Below are positions 33,077-41,784 of a stretch of 64,000 nucleotides of DNA, one piece after another. The stretch spans positions 1 to 64,000 of the forward strand of contig CAJTRZ010000004.1 in assembly GCA_910578975.1 (NCBI GenBank), written 5' to 3'. This DNA comes from an uncultured Eubacterium sp. Lineage in GTDB: Bacteria > Bacillota > Clostridia > Lachnospirales > Lachnospiraceae. A program made the translations under genes and the position numbers. The notes below the pieces were generated by a model. The model ran no database searches. It saw only the letters and a list, made by a program, of their open reading frames with translations, and was not told the DNA's origin. How positions within the stretch are numbered: position 1 is the stretch's first letter; every line of letters starts with the position of its first letter.

Positions 33077-33955
33077 ATGCAAGGCTGGTTAATTGTAAAT
33101 GGATATTTAAAAAGTGAAAAATTTGAGGAGATATACCGCTGGCTGATAGATGCGGCAGAAAAAGAAGGAATAAAATTAAGAAAAATATCGAATGACCAGT
33201 TGGATTCAATTCTTCCGGCAAATCCACAGGAGACTGACTGGACATCCAGACCGGATTTTGTGTTGTTTTGGGATAAGGATGTAAAATTAGCAAGACTCTT
33301 AGAGCGTGAAGGTTTTCAGGTATTTAACAGTGCAGAAGGTATTGAAGCGTGTGATGATAAAGCACTCACATTTATTAAATTAAAGAATAAAAATATAGAA
33401 ATGCCAAAAACTTTTATAGCACCGATGACTTTTGATAAAGAATATTCGGATTATACTTTTGTTTTACAGGTTCAGGAAAGCCTTGGCTATCCTATGATAA
33501 TTAAGGAAAATAAAGGCTCTTTTGGTGAACAGGTATATTTGGTGGAAAATTATTATGATGCAGTAGAAAAGATTAAGTCAATTGGTCATGATGAGTTCAT
33601 TATGCAGGAATATATTGAGAGTTCAAAAGGCAGGGATGTGCGGATACATGTAGTTGGAAATCAAATTGTAACAGCAATGGAGCGGAGAAATGACAATGAC
33701 TTCAGGGCAAATGTAACAAATGGGGGGAGAATGAAAAAGTATATTCCGACAAAGGAACAGGCGGAAATGGCAGTAACGGTCTGCAGAGAGTTAGGGGTAG
33801 ATTTTGCAGGTGTTGACATTATGTTTGGCAAAGATGATGAACCGGTATTATGTGAGGTGAACTCTAATGCTCATTTTAAGAATATATTTGACTGTACAGG
33901 AGTGAATGTGGCGGAGCATATTATGAAATATATTAAAGGAAAAATTTTAGTATAG
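33077..33955 (+). CDS. RimK-like ATP-grasp ligase (first of a tandem pair)
   Basis: A 292-aa protein of the ATP-grasp carboxylate-amine ligase superfamily. The ATP-binding lysine block YPMIIKENKGSFGEQVYLV lies near 135-155, followed by FIMQEYIESSKGRDVRIHVVG with the conserved Arg, and the metal site CEVNSNAHFKN (E-x-N) near the C-terminus. RimK-like enzymes add amino acids to peptides or small molecules; the substrate here is unknown. TTG 33074 is open, but ATG 33077, seven bases after GGGAG, is preferred. A second ATP-grasp gene follows 46 bp later. Confidence 0.85.
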   Translation: MQGWLIVNGYLKSEKFEEIYRWLIDAAEKEGIKLRKISNDQLDSILPANPQETDWTSRPDFVLFWDKDVKLARLLEREGFQVFNSAEGIEACDDKALTFIKLKNKNIEMPKTFIAPMTFDKEYSDYTFVLQVQESLGYPMIIKENKGSFGEQVYLVENYYDAVEKIKSIGHDEFIMQEYIESSKGRDVRIHVVGNQIVTAMERRNDNDFRANVTNGGRMKKYIPTKEQAEMAVTVCRELGVDFAGVDIMFGKDDEPVLCEVNSNAHFKNIFDCTGVNVAEHIMKYIKGKILV

Positions 33956-34001
33956 AAAAATCTGTCTTAGTCTTAGAAAAATAAATAAAGTTAAAGGAAG
34001 C

Positions 34002-34829
34002 ATGGAGAAGATGATGAAACAGGAATGCTGGGTTCTGTATTATATGGAAGATTTCAAAAAAAACAGAAGGTTTGTGGATATTATTACAAACAGGCTGGAA
34101 GAAGCGAATATTTTGACGAAAGTTATTTTGTTGGACAACAGCAATATTGAGGTAATGTTAAAAGTGAATGTTCCTGATATTGTCATTAACAGGAGCCGGA
34201 ATTATGAGATTGCAGAGAGGCTTGAACAAAAAGGAGTTAAGGTACTCAATAATTCTTTTGTCACAAAATGTGCAAACGATAAATTATCTACATATAAGTT
34301 TTTGAGAGATAAGATAGAGTTTATGCCATTATTAGAGGAGGGGCAGGAATATCCATGTGTTATAAAGAGCAGAAATGGGCATGGAGGAAATCAGGTATAT
34401 CTGGTACATAATGAAACAGAAAAAGATAAGGCAGTCAGGCAATTAGACAGTGAAAAATATATTTGTCAGAGAGTTTGCAATGATCCGGGAAAAGATTTAA
34501 GAGTATATGTGTTGGGAGGAGAAATTGTGCTTGCTATGCTCAGACAGTCAAAGGAAAGTTTTAAAAGTAATTACAGTCTGGGAGGGAGTGCAGAAGAATA
34601 TATCCTGTCCACAGAAGAAAAAGACATTGTATACAAAATATTGAGCACGATGGACATTGATTATGGAGGGATTGATTTTATTTTTCATGACGGAAAACTT
34701 ATGTTCAATGAAATAGAGGATGCAGTCGGTGCAAGAATGGTATATGAAAATACAGAGAAAGATATTGTAAGAATGTTTGCTGACTATGTTATTTCACAAT
34801 TGGATGATAATATGGAACTTGATTTATAA
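34002..34829 (+). CDS. RimK-like ATP-grasp ligase (second of a tandem pair, altered metal site)
   Basis: A 275-aa ATP-grasp protein related to its upstream neighbour: YPCVIKSRNGHGGNQVYLV (ATP-binding Lys), YICQRVCNDPGKDLRVYVLGG, and the C-terminal metal site FNEIEDAVGARMV. That site reads E-x-E where E-x-N is usual, so metal binding may differ. The pair may act in sequence, or as partners, on one substrate. Starts at 34002, 34011 and 34014 are possible; AAAGGAAG precedes 34002. Confidence 0.8.
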   Translation: MEKMMKQECWVLYYMEDFKKNRRFVDIITNRLEEANILTKVILLDNSNIEVMLKVNVPDIVINRSRNYEIAERLEQKGVKVLNNSFVTKCANDKLSTYKFLRDKIEFMPLLEEGQEYPCVIKSRNGHGGNQVYLVHNETEKDKAVRQLDSEKYICQRVCNDPGKDLRVYVLGGEIVLAMLRQSKESFKSNYSLGGSAEEYILSTEEKDIVYKILSTMDIDYGGIDFIFHDGKLMFNEIEDAVGARMVYENTEKDIVRMFADYVISQLDDNMELDL

Positions 34830-34886
34830 AAGAAGAGGATTGTGGTAAAATATTTTGAAAAGAAAGGCATATAGGAAAGAGTATTT

Positions 34887-35438
34887 ATGAATTTTTGGAA
34901 GAGATTAACAGGGCATTTCTTTACAATTACAAAGCATAGACATCAGGTCATAAAACACTGCAGAAAGGCAGGCATATTCTGGCAGGGATTGAGACATGAT
35001 TTGTCAAAATATTCACCTGCGGAGTTTATACCTGGCGTAAAGTATTATTCTGGAACCCGCAGTCCCAACGAGGGAGAGCGGGAAAGACAAGGCTATTCCA
35101 AGGCATGGATGCATCATAAGGGACGCAACAGGCATCATTTTGAGTATTGGATAGACTATAATTTGGAAACCAAACGAAATGAGCCGGTAGAGATGCCATA
35201 TAATTATGTTGTTGAAATGTTTTGTGACAGGGTGGCAGCAAGTAAAATATATAACGGGAAGAATTACAGGCAGACTGACCCTCTGGAATATTTTGAAAAG
35301 AGAAAACCACATAGAAGTATTCATATAGAAACAAGAAATGAGATTGAAAAATTATTGCGGATGCTGGCAGAAAACGGGGAAGAGAAAACATTTCGTTATA
35401 TCCGCAACTGTTTAAAAAGAAGGAAGAATATGGTATAA
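34887..35438 (+). CDS. DUF5662 family protein
   Basis: A 183-aa protein that begins with the recognisable DUF5662 pattern: HRHQVIKHCRKAGIFWQGLRHDLSKYSPAEF, followed by WMHHKGRNRHHFEYWIDY. The many conserved His and the HD pair in LRHDLSKYSP suggest a metal-bound HD-like fold. The family is of unknown function and common in clostridia and their phages. It follows the ATP-grasp pair by 57 bp on the same strand. Confidence 0.8.
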   Translation: MNFWKRLTGHFFTITKHRHQVIKHCRKAGIFWQGLRHDLSKYSPAEFIPGVKYYSGTRSPNEGERERQGYSKAWMHHKGRNRHHFEYWIDYNLETKRNEPVEMPYNYVVEMFCDRVAASKIYNGKNYRQTDPLEYFEKRKPHRSIHIETRNEIEKLLRMLAENGEEKTFRYIRNCLKRRKNMV

Positions 35439-35504
35439 TTATGTTTTAAATTTGTATCAAAATATAGTTGTTATAATAAAAGAAGAAAAAGTAAGGAGGA
35501 GAAT

Positions 35505-36212
35505 ATGGTTTTTGGAGTTGTTTTAGCAGGTGGTATCGGAAGCAGAATGGGGAATATTGAAAAACCAAAGCAATACTTAAACATTGGAAATAAACCTATT
35601 ATTATCCATACACTGGAGAAATTTTATATTAATCAAAGCTTTGAAAAAATAGTTGTATTGTGTCCACAGGAATGGATGAATCATACAAAGAATCTGATCC
35701 AAAAACATATCGGAGATAACGACAGGATTGCAGTAGTCTGTGGTGGAGAAACAAGAAATGAGACAATATTAAATGCAATTTCCTATATAGAAGAGAATTA
35801 TAAGATTGGTGAAGATGATATTATTGTCACTCATGATTCCGTAAGACCATTTATTACACATAGAATTATCGAAGAAAATATTAAATACGCAAAGGAATAC
35901 GGGGCGTGTGACACTGTTGTTCCGGCAACGGATACCATCGTATGCAGTGAGAACAATCAGATAATTTCTTCTATACCGGACAGGAGTAAAATGTATCAGG
36001 GACAGACACCGCAGAGTTTTAAAATTTTGAAACTAAAGAATTTATATGAAAGTCTGAGTGATGAAGAAAAAGAAATTTTAACAGATGCGGCAAAAATATT
36101 TGTTATGAAGGGCGAAGATGTTTATTTGGTAGATGGAGAAGTATCCAATATAAAAATAACTTATCCATATGATTTGAGAGTAGCAGAGACACTATTAGGA
36201 GATAATGAGTAG
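35505..36212 (+). CDS. tarI: Ribitol-5-phosphate cytidylyltransferase TarI (IspD family)
   Basis: Makes CDP-ribitol from D-ribitol-5-phosphate and CTP for wall polymer synthesis. The 235-aa nucleotidyltransferase carries LAGGIGSRMGNIEKPKQYL with the CTP-binding Arg/Lys loop, VTHDSVRPFI, and YQGQTPQSFK. The fold is shared with IspD of isoprenoid synthesis, so by itself the call would be ambiguous. The dehydrogenase tarJ directly downstream decides for TarI. Ribosome site AAGGAGGAG. TATAAT at 35472-35477 may be its -10 box, with a poorly spaced -35. Confidence 0.88.
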   Translation: MVFGVVLAGGIGSRMGNIEKPKQYLNIGNKPIIIHTLEKFYINQSFEKIVVLCPQEWMNHTKNLIQKHIGDNDRIAVVCGGETRNETILNAISYIEENYKIGEDDIIVTHDSVRPFITHRIIEENIKYAKEYGACDTVVPATDTIVCSENNQIISSIPDRSKMYQGQTPQSFKILKLKNLYESLSDEEKEILTDAAKIFVMKGEDVYLVDGEVSNIKITYPYDLRVAETLLGDNE

Positions 36213-36250
36213 AAAGGCATATTTACTGCTGAAGAAATGGAGAGTTTGAA

Positions 36251-37276
36251 ATGATTAATAATATATACAGGTTAGTAGCACCGAGAAAGTTTGAAATAGC
36301 ATACAGCGATATAGACCTTAATGGGGAAGACACAATTGTCAGACCAACGTATTTGTCTATATGTAATGCGGACCAACGTTATTATCAGGGGTTAAGGGAT
36401 GCAGAGGTGTTAAAGCAGAAATTACCAATGGCATTGATTCATGAATCGATCGGTGTGGTTATAAGAGATCCGTCAGGTACATTTCAGCCGGGAGATAAGG
36501 TTGTTATGATACCAAATACACCGACAGAGGACGATGAAATAATTGCGGAAAATTATTTAAGATCAAGTAAATTCAGAGCAAGTGGATTTGATGGATTTAT
36601 GCAGGAGTATGTTCAGATTAAGCCGGAACGTCTGGTCAGACTACCTGAAGGGATTGACGATACGGTGGCAGCTTTTACAGAGATTGTCAGTGTAAGTGTT
36701 CATGCAATCGGAAGATTTGATAAGATAGCACATAAAAGGAGAAATATTGTTGGAATATGGGGAGACGGAAATCTTGGCTATATTACAGCAACATTTTTTA
36801 AGAGCATGTTTCCGGATGTTAAGTTATATATTTTTGGTATCAGTGAGGACAAGTTATCGGACTTTACTTTTGCAGATGGAGTATATACTGTTGAACATAT
36901 TCCGGAAGATTTAAGGATTGACCATGCATTCGAATGTGTTGGCGGCGCAGGTTCTGGAAAGGCGATTAACCAGATTATTGATTATATTAATCCGGAAGGG
37001 ACAATTTCTATTCTTGGCGTGTCCGAGTATCCGGTTCCAATTAATACGAGAATGGTATTGGAAAAAGGACTTAGAATTTTTGGAAGCAGCAGAAGTGGAA
37101 GAGCAGATTTTGAAAAGACAGTTTCTCTTTATGAGACAAATCCTGAGATTGTAAATTATCTGTCAAATATTGTGGGAGCAGTTGTTCCTGTGAGAAATAT
37201 TAAAGATATAAAAAAGGCATTTGAACTGGATATTCAGAAGTCTTTTGGAAAAACAATTATGAAGTGGGACAAGTAG
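36251..37276 (+). CDS. tarJ: Ribulose-5-phosphate reductase TarJ
   Basis: A 341-aa medium-chain dehydrogenase that reduces D-ribulose-5-phosphate to D-ribitol-5-phosphate with NADPH, feeding TarI. The Rossmann motif is IWGDGNLGYI (about 171-180). The N-terminal catalytic domain has the shape of zinc alcohol dehydrogenases, with Cys38 in SICNADQRYYQG and the block GASG-like FRASGFDGFMQEYV. AECVGG-like FECVGGAGSG is also present. It follows tarI by 38 bp. Confidence 0.88.
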   Translation: MINNIYRLVAPRKFEIAYSDIDLNGEDTIVRPTYLSICNADQRYYQGLRDAEVLKQKLPMALIHESIGVVIRDPSGTFQPGDKVVMIPNTPTEDDEIIAENYLRSSKFRASGFDGFMQEYVQIKPERLVRLPEGIDDTVAAFTEIVSVSVHAIGRFDKIAHKRRNIVGIWGDGNLGYITATFFKSMFPDVKLYIFGISEDKLSDFTFADGVYTVEHIPEDLRIDHAFECVGGAGSGKAINQIIDYINPEGTISILGVSEYPVPINTRMVLEKGLRIFGSSRSGRADFEKTVSLYETNPEIVNYLSNIVGAVVPVRNIKDIKKAFELDIQKSFGKTIMKWDK

Positions 37277-37297
37277 TTTGTAAAAAGGGGGAAGACA

Positions 37298-38665
37298 ATG
37301 TTTAGAATTATAATACCGGTTTATAATGCAGAGAATTATCTTACAGAGACAATAGAAAGTGTGATTCATCAGACCTTGTCTTTCAAAGAGAATATCTGTA
37401 TACATTTGATTGATGATGCTAGCAGCGATAATTCTTTGAGAATCTGTAATGAATATAAGAAAAAATATCCTCAGAATATTATTGTGACTCATTTCAAACA
37501 AAATAAAGGGGTGTCGGAAGCCAGAAATTATGGAATAAAAAAATGTAAATACAAAAGAAATGTTATTATGGGATTTTTGGATTCCGATGATTATCTGGAT
37601 GTTGAAGCATTAGAAAAAGTTCAGAACTATTTTCTAGAACATGAAGATATTCATATTGCAGCCTCAAAAATTTTATTAAAAGGCAGACAGGAAGGGGAAC
37701 ATAAGTCTAACTGGAGATTTGAAGAAAGAGAAGTTGTAGACATAACAGAGGACTATCAGTTCCCGCAGTATTATATTGGTGGTGTATTTCTTAGGAAGAA
37801 TGCAAAGAGGACTGTGAGGTTTAATAGAGAGTTAAGTTTTTGGGAAGATGCACTGGCGTTAAATCAGGTGATTATTAAGGAAGGAAAATATGGTCTTATA
37901 AAGGATGCGATATATTATTATAGAAAGGCAGAAGATGAATCTTCTTTAGTCGATACTTCCTGGAGAAAGAAAGAACGTTATCGTGCATTTTTAGAAAATG
38001 GTTATATGAGACTGATGGATTACAGTAATAAAGTAAAGGGAGAGGTGATTCCATACGTGCAGTTTGTAGTGGCTAATCATCTGAGACTTTATTTTTTTCC
38101 GAGTCATAGAGAAGCAGTTCTGAATACTTTAGATACGCAGGAGTTAAAAGATTTTAAAGAAGGTCTTACAATGGTTCTAAAAGAAATATCAGAGGGAGTT
38201 ATCAGTGAAATTGATACGTCTGCATATATTAAAGAGGCAATGTTTTCTTTTAAAGAAGGAAAACGAATTTATAGCCAATGCAAAGCTATGAATAATGATG
38301 TTCAGATAAAGTATAAAGATTATGTGCTGGGATGCATTTCTGAAAGAACGGTTAAGATATTAGGAAGAACCCGTAAGCAGGGTTATGAAGGCTGGATTCG
38401 TGGCAGATTTGCAACACCGTTATATGCAATGAAAGAAGAGGATTATATCTTTGCAGAGCGGGATGGACAGCGGATTATTGCCGAGAAATATCCATGTAAG
38501 GTAAAAAAATATATTTTAGATAAGATTTATAGAAATTATAAAAATGCCGGATTTGTTATTAATCTGCCATGTAGCTGGAAAGAGGCGAGATGGGGGATTC
38601 ATATTGACGGAACAGATGTTATGCTGAATGAATTTTCTACAGAGGATATTCTGTGGATGGAATAG
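37298..38665 (+). CDS. Family 2 glycosyltransferase, wall polymer cluster
   Basis: 455 aa. The N-terminal GT-A domain begins FRIIIPVYNAENYLTETIESVIHQTLS, with the nucleotide-binding region and FLDSDDYLD (metal-binding DxD near 92-96). The acceptor region has SFWEDALALNQVII, with the catalytic ED pair. The C-terminal ~150 residues are not part of the core and resemble the accessory region of teichoic-acid GTs. It starts 21 bp after tarJ with AAAGGGGGA. The donor sugar is unknown. Confidence 0.88.
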   Translation: MFRIIIPVYNAENYLTETIESVIHQTLSFKENICIHLIDDASSDNSLRICNEYKKKYPQNIIVTHFKQNKGVSEARNYGIKKCKYKRNVIMGFLDSDDYLDVEALEKVQNYFLEHEDIHIAASKILLKGRQEGEHKSNWRFEEREVVDITEDYQFPQYYIGGVFLRKNAKRTVRFNRELSFWEDALALNQVIIKEGKYGLIKDAIYYYRKAEDESSLVDTSWRKKERYRAFLENGYMRLMDYSNKVKGEVIPYVQFVVANHLRLYFFPSHREAVLNTLDTQELKDFKEGLTMVLKEISEGVISEIDTSAYIKEAMFSFKEGKRIYSQCKAMNNDVQIKYKDYVLGCISERTVKILGRTRKQGYEGWIRGRFATPLYAMKEEDYIFAERDGQRIIAEKYPCKVKKYILDKIYRNYKNAGFVINLPCSWKEARWGIHIDGTDVMLNEFSTEDILWME

Positions 38666-38675
38666 TGGAGTGTTT

Positions 38676-39689
38676 ATGAAAATTTCAATTTCAAGTTCAA
38701 GAAAAAGAGGATTAACACCAGATTTAAGACTGGTACAAAAATATCTAAAAAATAATATTGAAGATTTAGAAATAAGTTATTTTATGGCGGATGAAACATC
38801 TAAAAATAGAATGGCAAAAAAGGGATTTAAAGATGCGAAGAAACGTTACTGTAATACAGTAGAGAATGTGATTTGTGTTGATGCTTCAATTCAGGGAAAG
38901 AAATATAAAACTGGTAAAAAAGTATTAATCGCAGTACCTTATGATTATCAGTTTAAGGCAGTGAATCGTGTAGAGACAGAGCCTGATTATAAAAAAACAA
39001 ATTCTTTTAAAGGGTTTGATTATATTATTGCAGGGTCACCTTTCACAAAGGAGGTTTATACAAAATGTTATAATATTCCAAATTGCCAGATTATAGAAAA
39101 TGTTGTAACACCTATGGCATGGAATATGAGACGGGAGAAGGCTGCAAGAGATTCACGTGAAAAGTATGAGAGAATGTTTCCTAAAATGAAAGGGAAGAAA
39201 GTTATTGCGATTCTAACAAATGGAAAAGTAAAAGAAGATGAACCTTCACCATATGAGGGATTTCATTTGAAAAAAGTTTTAGATAGTATAGATTCATCGT
39301 ATTTTGTTATAACAAATAGTGAAGAAATCCTAGATCATGCAATAACTCTGGGTAATGAATATACAGAAAAGTTTGCGTATATTAATAAGGCTTTGGATCC
39401 TAGAAGAATATTATATTTTGCAGAATATCTGTTTACAAATAGCGGTATGTATGCATCTTATATGGCAGGCAGAGGAAAATCAGTCTATTGTATAGGCTAT
39501 GTCGAAAACAATTTTGAAAAGTTTATGAAGAGGAGATTTCCGAATTTGTATATAAAAACTTTGAATAGTGTGCCGGACTATATTCAGGAATATGGGGAAG
39601 AAAATAAAAATTTTTCCAGATATTTTTCTTATGAGAAATCAGAAAATCCATGTGAAGTAATAAAGAGAATATATGTAGATTCTGTTTAA
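38676..39689 (+). CDS. Divergent TagB/TagF-like (GT-B fold) transferase, tentative
   Basis: 337 aa from ATG 38676; the longer open frame overlaps the previous gene and lacks a ribosome site. No family name is certain. Features like CDP-glycerol glycerophosphotransferases are a Rossmann-like first half, IAGSPFTKEVYTKCYNI (compare the S-x-FT region), a central VIAILTNGK stretch, and RRILYFAEYLFTNSGMYASYMAGRGKSVYCIGYVENNF in the place of ITDYSSVFFD...KRPIIFY. The catalytic His of LWHGTPLK is not evident. It lies 10 bp after the GT2 gene, so the two are co-expressed. It might be a nucleotide-sugar GT-B enzyme instead. Confidence 0.55.
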   Translation: MKISISSSRKRGLTPDLRLVQKYLKNNIEDLEISYFMADETSKNRMAKKGFKDAKKRYCNTVENVICVDASIQGKKYKTGKKVLIAVPYDYQFKAVNRVETEPDYKKTNSFKGFDYIIAGSPFTKEVYTKCYNIPNCQIIENVVTPMAWNMRREKAARDSREKYERMFPKMKGKKVIAILTNGKVKEDEPSPYEGFHLKKVLDSIDSSYFVITNSEEILDHAITLGNEYTEKFAYINKALDPRRILYFAEYLFTNSGMYASYMAGRGKSVYCIGYVENNFEKFMKRRFPNLYIKTLNSVPDYIQEYGEENKNFSRYFSYEKSENPCEVIKRIYVDSV

Positions 39690-39758
39690 AGACAGAAAGA
39701 GATATTTTTATGGTGGAGAAGTTTTATAAAAATTAAGAAAAAGAGAGAAAATTACAAA

Positions 39759-40235
39759 ATGAAAAATTTATTTTATAAATACAAAGAAATAATTATATAT
39801 ATAATTTTTGGGGTATTAACAACTCTTGTCAGCTGGGGTTCTTATGCAGTATTGGTTAATTCCTTTTTTCTTTCCGTTGAACTGGCAAATATCATCAGTT
39901 GGATATGCAGTGTTGCTTTTGCATATGTTACAAATAAAATATGGGTTTTTCAGTCAAAGTCATGGAAGTTAAAAACGATTATCAAGGAGGGAACAGCTTT
40001 TGTTTCATCAAGAGTACTTACAGGGGTTATTGAAATTTTGGGTGTGCCGCTTTTAGTACGAACAGGATTTGATGATATGTTTTTGAAACTGATGAGAGAT
40101 TATGATATTACTATAAAGTACTTTAATACAGAGGGAATTTACTCAAAAATTGCGTTTGCTGCAATTATTATTGTTCTGAATTATGTTTTTTCAAAAATAG
40201 TTGTTTTCCGAACAAAAAAAGAAGACGAAAAATAA
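39759..40235 (+). CDS. GtrA family membrane protein (lipid-linked sugar flippase-like)
   Basis: A 158-aa protein with four predicted membrane helices (about 10-32, 37-57, 78-98, 122-145) and the GtrA pattern FGVLTTLVSWGSYAVLVN ... AFAYVTNKIWVFQS ... NYVFSKIVVF. GtrA proteins are thought to flip undecaprenyl-phosphate-linked sugars outwards for polymer glycosylation. A GtrB-type transferase (41785-42726, minus) and a GT-C-like protein (next gene) sit beside it and complete the three-component set. Confidence 0.9.
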   Translation: MKNLFYKYKEIIIYIIFGVLTTLVSWGSYAVLVNSFFLSVELANIISWICSVAFAYVTNKIWVFQSKSWKLKTIIKEGTAFVSSRVLTGVIEILGVPLLVRTGFDDMFLKLMRDYDITIKYFNTEGIYSKIAFAAIIIVLNYVFSKIVVFRTKKEDEK

Positions 40236-40274
40236 GTGGATACGATAGTGTGAAAAAATGGAGGAGAGTTTAAA

Positions 40275-41735
40275 GTGAAAATTAGAAGTAGGAAGAGTAT
40301 TATCTATGGTGCAATATTTGTTGTTTTGTTTTTCATATGTTTTCTATTTCCGTATTCTGGTGATGACTGGGCATGGGGAAGCAAAATTGGTATTGAGCGT
40401 TTGAATACATGGTTTGATAATTATAGTGGACGTTATTTTGGAAACTTAATTGTTCTGGCATTAACACGTTCTAGTTTTTTGAAAGCACTTGCGATGAGTT
40501 GTTGTCTGGGAGGAATTATTGTGATTTTAAATGAAATTACCCAGAGACAAAAATGTGCACTTTGCTTTATTGTGTTGGCACTTGCGTATATGCCTGTTAC
40601 ATTATTGAGGCAGTCTGTTGTTTGGACTTCTGGTTTTTCTAATTATACAACGTCTATTTTTTTTACATTAATTTATATTTATTATGTCAGAAAGATTTAT
40701 ACGGAAAAGCCAGAGAATTCTTATATTATATCGGTTATTATGGTGATTTTAGGTTTTCTGAATACATTAATCGTTGAGCATTTAACAATTTATAATATTG
40801 TATTAGGCATTTATGTAATTGTGTTTACTCTTATAAAATATAGAAAGGTCTATATTCAACATATTGCTTATCTGTTGGGTTGCATACTTGGAACCATCAT
40901 GATGTTCAGTAATAGTGTTTATAGCAGTGTGGCAAAGGGGAAGGATGAGTATCGGACCATAACTTCAGATAAGGGAATTATCAGCCGGGCATATGATAGT
41001 TTTATTCACGTAATTGTAAAAGAAGGATTTCTTAATAATTTTATTTTGCTTGGATGCCTGATTGTGGTTTGTCTTATAGTCTGGTTTGAAGTAAAAGAAA
41101 AAATTTCCGGTAAAGCCAGAGTGGCAGGCTATATATCCATGTTCATCAATATTTCTTATCTGGCTCTCTGCTTTATGGAAAAATTGAATACCTATTGGCT
41201 TAGAGGAGAAGCTTTGCTTGTTCTGGAAGCAGCAACAACCATTTTATATGTTTTGGCATTGATTGCTTTTGTATTCATCTTGCCGTATGAAATGATTAAG
41301 AAAGTGGAACTTTTATTTGTTTTATTAAGTGCACTGTTTATGATGGCACCATTGTTTGTAGTAACACCAATCGGTTCACGTTGTTTCTTTGCTTCCTATA
41401 TTATGTTTATTTATTTTGTTATTTTGCTTTTTAGTAATATAGAAGAAGTACATAAAAAACAGTTTGCCAATTTAAATAGAACCCTATGTGTGATTTCTAT
41501 AATAGGAACTATGTATTTATTTTATATTTATGGAAGCATTGCATATAACGATTATCAGCGGATTCAAAAGGCGATTGCTGATGGAAAGACAAAGAAGAGT
41601 ATTACGATTGAGGAATTACCATATAAAGATTATGTATGGGCTTCTGATGCAGAAGAAGAACCGTGGTCCACACGGTTTAAACTTTATTATGGAATAAATG
41701 AAAAAGCAAAAATTACAATGGTACCACATGAATAA
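40275..41735 (+). CDS. DUF6056 polytopic membrane protein, probable GT-C glycosyltransferase
   Basis: A 486-aa protein with about 10-12 membrane helices. After the first helix comes FPYSGDDWAWGSKIGIERL, an extracytoplasmic Asp-Asp loop typical of DUF6056 and of GT-C enzymes that use polyprenyl-phosphate sugars. RYFGNLIVLAL follows. The C-terminal soluble tail lies outside. It is encoded 39 bp after GtrA. The likely role is transfer of a flipped sugar to a wall polymer (GtrC-like); this is inferred from context. Confidence 0.75.
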   Translation: MKIRSRKSIIYGAIFVVLFFICFLFPYSGDDWAWGSKIGIERLNTWFDNYSGRYFGNLIVLALTRSSFLKALAMSCCLGGIIVILNEITQRQKCALCFIVLALAYMPVTLLRQSVVWTSGFSNYTTSIFFTLIYIYYVRKIYTEKPENSYIISVIMVILGFLNTLIVEHLTIYNIVLGIYVIVFTLIKYRKVYIQHIAYLLGCILGTIMMFSNSVYSSVAKGKDEYRTITSDKGIISRAYDSFIHVIVKEGFLNNFILLGCLIVVCLIVWFEVKEKISGKARVAGYISMFINISYLALCFMEKLNTYWLRGEALLVLEAATTILYVLALIAFVFILPYEMIKKVELLFVLLSALFMMAPLFVVTPIGSRCFFASYIMFIYFVILLFSNIEEVHKKQFANLNRTLCVISIIGTMYLFYIYGSIAYNDYQRIQKAIADGKTKKSITIEELPYKDYVWASDAEEEPWSTRFKLYYGINEKAKITMVPHE

Positions 41736-41784
41736 AAAGAGTTATTATCAAAACTATTCTTTGTAAAATATATATAAAGAGACC

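Noticed and set aside
35505..36212. Calling this gene ispD (isoprenoid pathway)
   Set aside because: The fold fits, but the adjacent ribulose-5-phosphate reductase and the wall polymer cluster favour TarI.
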